Made by a program: the position numbers and the translations under genes. From contig JAOBWK010000042.1 in assembly GCA_025463305.1 (NCBI GenBank), positions 124,001-188,000 on the forward strand: a stretch of DNA of 64,000 nucleotides. Reading direction: 5' to 3'. The notes below the pieces were generated by a model. It saw nothing but the letters and a program-made list of their open reading frames with translations. It did no database searches and was not told the DNA's origin. This document shows positions 19,341 to 26,688 of this stretch, one piece after another. How positions within the stretch are numbered: the stretch's first letter is position 1; every line of letters starts with the position of its first letter. Source of the DNA: Ilumatobacteraceae bacterium (lineage in GTDB: Bacteria > Actinomycetota > Acidimicrobiia > Acidimicrobiales > Ilumatobacteraceae).

Positions 19341-20204
19341 TCACCCGATCCCGAGGCTGATCCTGCCCGCGTACGGCGCGGTGTGCCCCGGGAGGGCGCC
19401 CATCCCGCGGCGCATGTGACGCAGCTCGCGCATCGGCACGCAACCGAGCTCGACGAGTGCGGCGAGGTGAGCGCTCTCGGGCGGCACGCAGATCCGCGCA
19501 CCGTGCTCCCAGGGCAGCGATGCCGCGAACCGCACGAGCGTCGCGAGCACGTCGCCGTCGTCCGCCGCGAGCGGCCCGATCGTGACGTGCTGGGCGAGCA
19601 CCCATCCGACGACGGCCCCGCCGGCGTCCCGGACGAGCGCGCACCGGCCGGGGTACTGCCGGATCAGCAGCTCGATGAGCACACGCCGATCGGCGCCGAA
19701 GACGCGCTCGTCGTAGTCGACGATCTCGTCCAGGTCGCCGACGGTGGCGACGCGGGCCGGCGAGGCCGTCGCCGCCAACGCTGACTCTGCCTGGAGCGGC
19801 ACCGACAACACGGTGGTGGGCCCGTGGTCGGTGAACCCGAGACGGGCGTACAGCGGGGCACCGGCGCGTGATGCGTCCAACGCCGAGGCGCAACCGTGCT
19901 CGTTCAGCACCGCCGCGACCCGTTCGGTCACCATCGCCCCGATGCCGCGTCGCTCGTGCGTGGGGGCGGTGCCGATCAGGCCGATCCAACCGAAACCTGC
20001 GTCCGGATAGGCGATGCCGCACCCGGTGCCGACGACCACGCCGTCCTCCTCGGCGACGATCACCGCGTCCGGCTGCACCGCCACGTACCACTCGATCTGT
20101 GCCCGGAACGACGGCGCCGCGTAGGCCCGCTGCATCACGGCATCCATGACGGGCACCATCTCCGCCGCTTCATCCAGGGCGACAGCGCGCAGCGTGATGC
20201 TCAT
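19341..20204 (-). CDS. GNAT-family N-acetyltransferase
   Basis: 287 residues. The acetyl-CoA loop reads GTAPTHERRGIGAMV (R-R-x-G-x-G form), followed by the strand LYARLGFTD. After this the protein has a second, weaker domain of about 130 residues, as in the two-domain GNATs with an Acetyltransf_18 C terminus. The substrate is not predictable. ATG 20204 is followed upstream by the 15-base repeats that end the DUF2630 gene, 31 bases away, so it is probably cotranscribed with it. Confidence 0.8.
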   Translation of the reverse strand: MSITLRAVALDEAAEMVPVMDAVMQRAYAAPSFRAQIEWYVAVQPDAVIVAEEDGVVVGTGCGIAYPDAGFGWIGLIGTAPTHERRGIGAMVTERVAAVLNEHGCASALDASRAGAPLYARLGFTDHGPTTVLSVPLQAESALAATASPARVATVGDLDEIVDYDERVFGADRRVLIELLIRQYPGRCALVRDAGGAVVGWVLAQHVTIGPLAADDGDVLATLVRFAASLPWEHGARICVPPESAHLAALVELGCVPMRELRHMRRGMGALPGHTAPYAGRISLGIG

Positions 20205-20249
20205 CGACTGCTGCCTGAACTACTGCTGCCTGAACTACTGCTGATAGTG
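20205..20249. repeat. 15-bp tandem repeat at the DUF2630 3' end
   Basis: The 15-base unit CTACTGCTGCCTGAA occurs at 20220-20234. A one-base variant (CGACTGCTGCCTGAA) precedes it at 20205-20219, and a partial copy at 20235-20249 holds the end of the DUF2630 gene. On the minus strand each unit reads FRQQ plus TAG, copying the gene's own QQ-stop ending. Confidence 0.8.
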
Positions 20250-20474
20250 CTCCACCACGGCGGCGGGGCGCACGGCGGCGCCGTCGGGATCGAGGCCGGC
20301 CGACTTGCGCGCCCGGCGCTGACGGAGCAGGTCCCAGCACTGATCGAGCGAGACCTCGATCTCACGGATGCGCGCGACGTGTGCATCGCTCGCCTCCTCG
20401 ACGGACTTCGACTCCAGCTCGTGCTCTTCGTGCACCAACGCCTCGATCTGGCTCAGGATCTGCTTGTCATCCAT
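20235..20474 (-). CDS. DUF2630-family small protein
   Basis: 79 residues, almost entirely charged helix: DDKQILSQIEALVHEEHELESK and IREIEVSLDQCWDLLRQRRARK, with a variable tail. This matches the DUF2630 family, small coiled-coil-like proteins common in actinobacteria whose function is unknown. A good Shine-Dalgarno (AGGAGT) lies 6 bases before ATG 20474. It precedes GNAT on the same strand. Its stop codon is in the repeat described separately. Confidence 0.85.
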   Translation of the reverse strand: MDDKQILSQIEALVHEEHELESKSVEEASDAHVARIREIEVSLDQCWDLLRQRRARKSAGLDPDGAAVRPAAVVEHYQQ

Positions 20475-20530
20475 GTCAACTCCTGTGGCTCGGGCTTCGA
20501 CGGCAGCGTAGCGCCGGGATCCGCATGGCG

Positions 20531-21121
20531 TCAGGGGCGCAGGCCGTCGAGCACGGCGCCGACGGCGAGCGTCCAGCGCCGTTCGATCGAGGATTTCGAC
20601 GTACCGAGCCAGCCCGCCCGCTCCTGGGCCGCCAGGCCTTGAGCGACGGCGAGCAGGACGTGGGCGATGTCGACGGGGTCGCCGGCGATGACGCCGGCAT
20701 CGATGCAGCGGCGCACCCGCGAGACGATGAACGCACGGCCGGACGCGCCGGCCGCGCCTTCGTCGGGCCCCGGGTCGAAGTCGGCGAAGGGCCGCGAGAA
20801 CATCACCTCGGCGAGCGCGCCGTGGTCGCGCACGAACGCTCGGACGGTCTGCACCGTCCGGACGAGGTCGGCGCGCGCGTCCTCCGTGTCGGCCAGCGCG
20901 TGGAAGCGCACCCCGAGCTGGCGGAAGCCGTCGAAGAACAGCTCGCGCACGAGTCCGGCCTTGTCGCCGAACAGCTCGTAGACCGCCGGCACCGACGTGC
21001 CCGCCGCGCCGGCAACCCCACGGGCGGTCAGGCCCGGAACACCTTCAGCCGTCAGCGTCGCGAGCGCTGCCGCCAGCACCCGGTCGCGCAGCTCCGCTGT
21101 GCGTTGCTTCGCGCGTGGCAT
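20531..21121 (-). CDS. TetR-family transcriptional regulator
   Basis: 196 residues: AKQRTAELRDRVLAAALATLTAEG, then LTARGVAGAAGTSVPAVYELFGDKAGLV, a TetR DNA-binding domain. The helical C-terminal half includes FADFDPGPDEGAAG, a flexible acidic insert. It starts 9 bases after the stop of the crotonase gene on the same strand, so the two are one operon, and it may control acyl-CoA metabolism. Confidence 0.85.
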   Translation of the reverse strand: MPRAKQRTAELRDRVLAAALATLTAEGVPGLTARGVAGAAGTSVPAVYELFGDKAGLVRELFFDGFRQLGVRFHALADTEDARADLVRTVQTVRAFVRDHGALAEVMFSRPFADFDPGPDEGAAGASGRAFIVSRVRRCIDAGVIAGDPVDIAHVLLAVAQGLAAQERAGWLGTSKSSIERRWTLAVGAVLDGLRP

Positions 21122-21130
21122 GGCAGAGGA

Positions 21131-21847
21131 TCAATGCGTTGTGCGCGCGGCGGCTCGTCGCATCTCGTCGTAGTCCGCCCCGATCCCGGCGCGCAGCGCG
21201 GCCAGTGACTGTGCCCGGGCACGCAGCTTGGTGGCGGCGTGAGCGCGCTGATCCAGCGCGGCGAGCGTGGTGATCATCTGGTCGACGGCATCGTCGAGCG
21301 CCTCGACATCGACCACGCGGTCGAGGAAGCCGGCGGCCGCCGCGCCGGCGGGATCGAACACCTCGGCGAGGATGCACGCCCGGTTGAAGTGGGCCGGCGT
21401 GAGCCGCTGCCGCATCATCTCGACCGCGGCAAACGGCATGGTCATCCCGATCGCCACCTCGTTCGCGGCATAGCGGAACGTGCCGTTCACGCCGATCCGG
21501 TAGTCCGTCGAGAGGAGCAGGAACGATCCCATCGCGAGCGCGTGGCCGGTGCTCACGCCGATCACGGGCACGGGGAACGACAGGATCCGCTCGGCCAGCT
21601 CGAGCCCGCCGCGCACCATCTCGACGGTCGCGTACCCACCGCCCTGGATGATCTTCAGGTCGAAGCCACCGGAGAACACCCCGGGCCGGCCGCGCAGCAC
21701 CACCACCGCGGCGTGGTCGCTGTTGGCGCGATCGAACGCGGCGTGGATCTCGCCCAACATCGCGGGCGACATCACGTTCGCCTTGCCGTCGTCCATCGAG
21801 ATCCGGGCGGCGGGTCCGTCGAGTTCGTAGGTCAGCTTGTCGCTCAT
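21131..21847 (-). CDS. Enoyl-CoA hydratase/isomerase (crotonase) family
   Basis: 238 residues with the crotonase fold: KANVMSPAMLGEIHAAFDRA, the first oxyanion-hole block VFSGGFDLK, then GHALAMGSFLLLSTDYRIG. In typical hydratases the two catalytic glutamates follow the second hole; here the equivalent positions in STDYRIGVNG and AANEVAIGM are not clearly a Glu pair, so an isomerase or a hydrolase is possible. ATG 21847 is better placed than the upstream TTG. It is divergent from the MEDS genes and cotranscribed with the TetR. Confidence 0.8.
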   Translation of the reverse strand: MSDKLTYELDGPAARISMDDGKANVMSPAMLGEIHAAFDRANSDHAAVVVLRGRPGVFSGGFDLKIIQGGGYATVEMVRGGLELAERILSFPVPVIGVSTGHALAMGSFLLLSTDYRIGVNGTFRYAANEVAIGMTMPFAAVEMMRQRLTPAHFNRACILAEVFDPAGAAAAGFLDRVVDVEALDDAVDQMITTLAALDQRAHAATKLRARAQSLAALRAGIGADYDEMRRAAARTTH

Positions 21848-21932
21848 CGCGACAGTCAATCAGAACACTGTTCCGAAACGCCGAGTCGGACCGCGCCCTT
21901 GCGGGGTCGCATCGGGCACGGTACGGTCGGCC

Positions 21933-22787
21933 GTGGATATGCGGACGTGCGGAACGGTCCATTCCGTCGGCGGGCGAGACGCCGACGACCACCTGTGTTG
22001 GGGCTATGCCGACCAGCACCAGTTCGGCGCGGCCGTGGCCGAGTTCCTCGCCGACGGCCTGGCTGCCGGCCAGCGCATCGCCTACTTCGGCACCTCGATC
22101 GAGGCCCAGCGCGAGCACCTCCGTGCGCTCGGTGACCTCGACGGCCTGATCAACGTCGGCGCGTTGGTCCTCGACTCGATCCTCGACATGTACGCCGGGG
22201 AGAAAGCAATCGACGCCGCTGAGCAGGTGCGCCAGTACGCCCGCGCCACGGCGGCGGCGATCGACGCCGGCTTCACCGGGCTGCGCGTCGCGGCCGACAT
22301 GACGACGCTCGTCACCACCGCCGCCCAGCGCGACGCCTTCGCCCGCTACGAGCACCTGATGGATCGCTACATGGCCGAGGGGCACTCGTTCACGGCCATG
22401 TGCGCGTACGACACCGGCCGGCTCGCGCCGCGCGAGGCCGCCGAGCTCGCGTGCATGCATCCGCTGTCGAACAGTGAAGACATCCCCTTCCGCCTCTACG
22501 CGCCCGATGCTCACGCCGACCTGGCGATCGCGGGCGAGATCGACGCGTTCGGCGACGAGCTGTTCCGGCAGGCCCTCGAGCGGGTATCGCCTCCGCCGCT
22601 CGACGACGTGTGGATCATCGACGCTGTCGGGGTCACGTTCGGCGACCACCGGATGCTCCGCGCGATCGACCAGCGCGCCGCCGCGCACGGCGCCATCGCC
22701 GTGCTGCAGGTCACCGGTGGCACCGCGGCCACGCTCGTCGAGCTGCTCGATCTCCGCAACATCCGCATCGTCGAGTGGTCGGCGTGA
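21933..22787 (+). CDS. MEDS-domain protein with STAS-like C terminus
   Basis: 284 residues. The N-terminal 190 residues have the MEDS (methanogen/methylotroph DcmR sensory) pattern: HLCWGYADQHQF, then EFLADGLAAGQRIAYFG, and ARYEHLMDRYMAEGHSFTAMCAYD. The last 90 residues (LAIAGEIDAFGDELFRQAL ... VWIIDAVGVTFGDHRMLRAI) resemble a STAS anti-anti-sigma domain with a variant serine position. The stop overlaps the next GTG start (GTGA). Together they look like a ligand-sensing partner-switch module. Start GTG 21933 or ATG 21939. Confidence 0.8.
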   Translation: MDMRTCGTVHSVGGRDADDHLCWGYADQHQFGAAVAEFLADGLAAGQRIAYFGTSIEAQREHLRALGDLDGLINVGALVLDSILDMYAGEKAIDAAEQVRQYARATAAAIDAGFTGLRVAADMTTLVTTAAQRDAFARYEHLMDRYMAEGHSFTAMCAYDTGRLAPREAAELACMHPLSNSEDIPFRLYAPDAHADLAIAGEIDAFGDELFRQALERVSPPPLDDVWIIDAVGVTFGDHRMLRAIDQRAAAHGAIAVLQVTGGTAATLVELLDLRNIRIVEWSA

Positions 22788-23731
22788 GATCCGGCGCCGC
22801 CTCGGACCATCTCGGTTACTACCACGAGACCTCGATCTACGGCTCCGACGACGACTTCCTCGCGCTGGTCGTGCCGTTCCTCTGCGATGGTGTCGCCGCC
22901 GGCGAACCGACCATCGTCGCCCTCGGGATCCACAACACCCGCCTGCTCCGCAACGAGTTGACCGACCTCGACGGGATCACGTTCATCCCCGGAGAAGCCC
23001 AGTACATGAGTCCGGCGGCCACCATCCGCAACTACCGCGAGCGGTTCGCGTACTACGTGGCCGCCGGCGCGGAGCAGATCCGCGTCGTCGGCGACGTCCC
23101 CCATCCCGGGCTCGGCAGTCCGTGGGCGAGCTGGGCGAGGTACGAGGCGGCGGTCAGCAGCGCGTACGACGAGTTCCCGCTGTGGGGGCTGTGCCCGTAC
23201 GACGCCCGGATCACGCCCGATCACGTGCTCGAGGACGTACTGCTCGCGCACAGCCACGTCTGCGTGAACGGACAGCACGCCGGCAACCGCCTCTTCCTGC
23301 CGACGGGCGACCACCTTCGCGGCCGGGCGATCGAGGTCGATGTCGAGCACGCCCCGCCCGACATCGTGGTCGCCGCGCCGACGCCGGCGATCGCTCGTCA
23401 GGTGGTCCGCGCCGTCGCCGAGCCGACCGCGCTCGACGAGGACACGATCGCCGGCCTCGAGCTCGCCGTCAGCGAGGTCACGGCGAACGCGTGGATCCAT
23501 GGCACCCCACCCGTCACGCTGCGGGCGTGGGTCGCCTCGCCGATGCGGGTCGTCATCGCCGTCCACGATGCCGGCGAGGGAGTCGCCGATCCCCTCGCCG
23601 GCCTGATGCCCCACACGGAGGGGCGGGACGGCCACGGGCTCTGGCTGGCCCACCAGGTGTGCGCCGACGTGGTCCATCGCCGTGGCGATGGGTTCACCGT
23701 GTTCATGACCGCCGGCGATCCGCGGGTCTGA
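22784..23731 (+). CDS. MEDS-domain protein with HATPase (anti-sigma-like) domain
   Basis: 315 residues. The MEDS part runs to about residue 180 (HLGYYHETSIYGSDDDF, ALVVPFLCDGVAAGEPTIVAL, WARYEAAVSSAYDEFPLWGLCPYD). From about 205 comes a GHKL/HATPase_c_2 domain of the anti-sigma (RsbW/SpoIIAB) type: LELAVSEVTANAWIHG (N box) and VAVHDAGEGV-like G1 (here VIAVHDAGEGV), then GRDGHGLWLAHQV. Such proteins bind sigma factors or STAS partners and can phosphorylate the latter. The first MEDS-STAS protein, coupled by GTGA, is the natural partner. Confidence 0.85.
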   Translation: MRSGAASDHLGYYHETSIYGSDDDFLALVVPFLCDGVAAGEPTIVALGIHNTRLLRNELTDLDGITFIPGEAQYMSPAATIRNYRERFAYYVAAGAEQIRVVGDVPHPGLGSPWASWARYEAAVSSAYDEFPLWGLCPYDARITPDHVLEDVLLAHSHVCVNGQHAGNRLFLPTGDHLRGRAIEVDVEHAPPDIVVAAPTPAIARQVVRAVAEPTALDEDTIAGLELAVSEVTANAWIHGTPPVTLRAWVASPMRVVIAVHDAGEGVADPLAGLMPHTEGRDGHGLWLAHQVCADVVHRRGDGFTVFMTAGDPRV

Positions 23732-23780
23732 CCGACGCGACGACGGGAATCATCTCCCGCCATTGTCGGTTGGCTGTGGC

Positions 23781-24563
23781 ATGCCCACCGCTGTGCAGTA
23801 CGCCAAGGATCTCCTCCCCGACGTCCGGATCGAGCCGACCGCGCGGAGGATCCGCGCGGTGATCGCCGCCGAGACCGTCGTCGACTCCATCGACGCGTTC
23901 GTGCTGTTCGAGCGCGATCACCTGCCCGCGTACTACTTCCCGCGCGCCGCGCTGCGCGACGACCTGCTCGTCGAGAGCGACCTGCACACGTTCTGCCCGC
24001 GCAAGGGCACCGCCTCGTACTTCCACGTTCGCGTCGGTGACCGGCTCGTGGAGAACGCGATCTGGTACTACCCGGATCCGCTCGAGCAACTGCCGGAGCT
24101 GAGTGGCCTCGTGTCGTTCTACTGGGACCGCGTCGATCACTGGTACGAGGAGGACGAAGAGGTGTTCAAGCACGCCCGCGATCCGTACCACCGAGTCGAT
24201 GCGCTGCAGAGCTCGCGCCACGTCCAGGTCGTCGTCAACGGCACCGTCGTCGCCGACACGACGCAGCCCGTCCTGCTGTTCGAGACCGGCCTGCCGACCC
24301 GCTACTACATCCCTGCCGCCGACGTGCGTTCCGATCTGCTCACCGCCAACGACACGTCGAGCGTGTGCCCCTACAAGGGCACGGCCACGTACTGGTCGCT
24401 GACCGTCGGCGACCGGACCATCCCTGACGCGGTGTGGAGCTACCCCAAGCCGGTGCCACAGACGCCGACCATCAGGGGCCTGCTGTGCTTCTTCGACGAG
24501 CGCATCGACGAGGTGATCGTCGACGGCGTGAAGCAGCCGAAGCCGGTCACGCCCTGGTCCTGA
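23781..24563 (+). CDS. Tandem DUF427-domain protein
   Basis: 260 residues built from two copies of DUF427. The repeated blocks are VLFERDHLPAYYFPRAALR / VLLFETGLPTRYYIPAADVR, FCPRKGTASYFHVRVGDR / VCPYKGTATYWSLTVGDR and AIWYYPDPLEQLPELSGLVSF / VWSYPKPVPQTPTIRGLLCF. DUF427 occurs widely in actinobacteria; its biochemical role is unsettled. ATG 23781 fits. It is convergent with the decayed Pro/Thr-rich copy at 24582. Confidence 0.85.
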   Translation: MPTAVQYAKDLLPDVRIEPTARRIRAVIAAETVVDSIDAFVLFERDHLPAYYFPRAALRDDLLVESDLHTFCPRKGTASYFHVRVGDRLVENAIWYYPDPLEQLPELSGLVSFYWDRVDHWYEEDEEVFKHARDPYHRVDALQSSRHVQVVVNGTVVADTTQPVLLFETGLPTRYYIPAADVRSDLLTANDTSSVCPYKGTATYWSLTVGDRTIPDAVWSYPKPVPQTPTIRGLLCFFDERIDEVIVDGVKQPKPVTPWS

Positions 24564-24581
24564 CCGGCCGGCGCGCCGCGG

Positions 24582-25133
24582 TCAGGGGATGGAACCGTTC
24601 CCGGCGTTGACCACGCAGTCGAGGAGCGTGCGGCGCATGAAGTTCGTCGATCAGCCGCGCGTCGATGATGCTGTGCTCGAACGCCTGAAAGGCGTCGCTC
24701 GGCGGCGAGACCGACGCTGTGCCCCAGACATCCCAGAGCGCTGAAAGACCGTCATCGCGCTGGAAGAGGTACAGCGCTCCGGTGATGCCCACGCCGCTGG
24801 CCTTCGTCGGGTCGTACTCGGAATAGTAGAACTCGTACGCGTCGGTCGGCTCTCCGCCGGACAGCACGTAGCGCACCGACGGGGTGATGCTGAAGGCCTG
24901 CGCCTCGCTCGAGAAGCTGTCGACGTACTGCTGCACGGCGTCCTTCGGTGAGGTTCCGGCTTGATCCTCGAACGTCTGCACGCTCACGTGCCCCGTTCCG
25001 TCAGGGGTGGTCAGCGTCTGTGGGCCGGTCGATTCCTGCTTCACCGTCCAACCGGCGGGGAGCGGGACGTCGACCTGGTTGCCGAAGTCGACGGAGCCAC
25101 TGTCGTCGGTGGCGGCGTCGGCGGGGTGCCCAT
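24582..25133 (-). pseudogene. Decayed tandem copy of the membrane-anchored protein gene
   Basis: It starts with ATG 25133, directly abutting the TGA of the upstream gene, and reads a Pro/Thr linker (MGTPPTPPPTTVAPS). One base shift near 25100 is then needed to read VDFGNQVDVPLPAGW ... SGGEPTDAYEFYYSEYDPTKASGVG ... LYLFQRDDGLSALWD, which parallels LGNQVSLPLPDGW ... GGLPAYRYGTYYEGYDATKDGGLG ... LYVFQRADGLSMIYD in the intact gene. A second shift near 24640 returns to the first frame, ending DCVVNAGNGSIP and TGA at 24584-24582. The two indels compensate, so sequencing error must be excluded. Confidence 0.65.
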
Positions 25134-26561
25134 TCAGGGGATGCCGTACGCGATGTCGTCGGTCATCGACGTGTACATGAACGCGGTGGCGTTCGCCTCT
25201 GGCTCCGTCGCCTCGGACTGGGCCCACGCCCGGGTGATCGCGACGGCGTTCATCGTGTCGGGGTCCCAGTAGACGTCGATGCCGCCGGTGAGGGCGCTGC
25301 TGTCGGCGTTCGAGGTGCCGTTCCACGAGACGTAGTCGTGGCTGAGCGTGCCGTACGGGTCCGACGTGGACACCGTGGTGAACGTCAGGCCCGAGACCGC
25401 GCTGCCCAGGGTCGCCTGGGCCGTCGCGATCGCGGCGTCGACGCTCGCCTGCGCGGTCTGGTAGTCAGCCGAGAAGATCTCGTCGGACGCCGAGGCCTGT
25501 GCTGAACCGTTGCCGGGGCTGGTGTCCGTGAAGTTCGGGACGATGGTGAACCCGAGCAGACCGGAGATGGGCAGCGAGGCGGTCGGCGCGGTCGGCCGGA
25601 ACGACGTCACCGCCTGGAGGTCGACCGGTGTGGCGATCTGCGGCGCCGTGATGTAGCTGTTCAACAGCACGTTGAAGTCGGCATCGGGGATGGCCATGCT
25701 GGCCGAGGGCCCGAACGTGTCGTAGATCATGCTCAGCCCGTCGGCGCGCTGGAACACGTAGAGCCCGCCGGTGACGCCGAGTCCGCCGTCCTTGGTGGCG
25801 TCGTAGCCCTCGTAGTACGTGCCGTATCGGTACGCCGGCAGTCCGCCGGAGATCGAGTTCCGCACGGTGGATGAGAAGCTGACCGCGCTGAACTCCGTGG
25901 TGAAGGTGTCGGCGTACGACTGCATCAGCACCGACGGATCCTCACCGGGCGTGCGGGCGAGGACCTGGATCACCAGCTTCAACGATTGATCGGCGTTGGC
26001 CAGGGTGTGCAGGCCCAGCGTGCCGGGCGTGTCGGTCCAGCCGTCGGGCAGCGGCAGGGACACCTGGTTGCCGAGGTCGATCGCGTTCGCCGGGACGGTG
26101 CCCGCATCGCTCGTCGGCGTACCGGCCGCGGTGGTGGGCGGTGCGGACAGCGGCGGGAACGTGATGTTCGGTGGCGACATGCTCACCGGGGGCGCGGCGG
26201 TCGTGGTCGGCGCTTCCGTGGTGGGCGCCGCGGTGGTCGGCGCCTCCGTGGCCTCGGTCGCCGGCACGGTCACATCGGTCGTGTCGACCTCGGTGGTATC
26301 CGTCGTGTCGACCGTGTCGGTGACCTCGGTCGACTTGGTGATGCTCTTCGAGTCGTCCTTCTTGGTCGCGAGGTAGACGCCACCGGCGGCGAGCGCGGCG
26401 ACCACGACGAAGGCCGTGATGATCTTGCCGGTGTTGGACTTCGGTGCCGGTGGCTGGCCGCCGGGCTGGATCTGTGTCTGCCACGTGGGGGGCGGGGGCG
26501 GTCCGGGAGGCCCACCGACCGGCCCACCGATCGGCGCGCCCGGGGGCGGAAAGTTGCTCAT
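25134..26561 (-). CDS. Membrane-anchored Pro/Thr-rich protein, unknown function
   Basis: 475 residues. An N-terminal Gly/Pro-rich stretch (MSNFPPPGAPIGGPVGG) is followed by one transmembrane helix (about 45-65, KIITAFVVVAALAAGGVYLA), a long Thr/Ala/Pro linker (about 70-135), and a domain from LGNQVSLPLPDGW to about residue 300 that is repeated in the next, broken gene. A third segment ends WAQSEATEPEANATAFMY. The long part should face outside. I do not recognise a known family; the domain somewhat resembles actinobacterial PknD-like sensor tails. Confidence 0.6.
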   Translation of the reverse strand: MSNFPPPGAPIGGPVGGPPGPPPPPTWQTQIQPGGQPPAPKSNTGKIITAFVVVAALAAGGVYLATKKDDSKSITKSTEVTDTVDTTDTTEVDTTDVTVPATEATEAPTTAAPTTEAPTTTAAPPVSMSPPNITFPPLSAPPTTAAGTPTSDAGTVPANAIDLGNQVSLPLPDGWTDTPGTLGLHTLANADQSLKLVIQVLARTPGEDPSVLMQSYADTFTTEFSAVSFSSTVRNSISGGLPAYRYGTYYEGYDATKDGGLGVTGGLYVFQRADGLSMIYDTFGPSASMAIPDADFNVLLNSYITAPQIATPVDLQAVTSFRPTAPTASLPISGLLGFTIVPNFTDTSPGNGSAQASASDEIFSADYQTAQASVDAAIATAQATLGSAVSGLTFTTVSTSDPYGTLSHDYVSWNGTSNADSSALTGGIDVYWDPDTMNAVAITRAWAQSEATEPEANATAFMYTSMTDDIAYGIP

Positions 26562-26688
26562 TGCAACGGAACCATAATTCACGTCGGTTCGGCTCGACCG
26601 CCCGAGCCCCCGATTCTTCCGGCCCTCAAGAACATCGCGCTCGTTGCCGATCTCTTGTCGGACCAGAGCTGTGGATGGTGAGATCGAG

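Noticed and set aside
21045..22688. Minus-strand frame of 547 residues across crotonase and MEDS genes
   Set aside because: It overlaps two real genes in another frame and in antisense, with random-looking composition.
25120..25140. Programmed -1 frameshift at ATCCCCTGA joining the two Pro/Thr-rich gene copies
   Set aside because: The sequence is not a recognised slippery heptamer, there is an ATG right after the stop, and a second shift would still be needed further on; decay or indel error is simpler.
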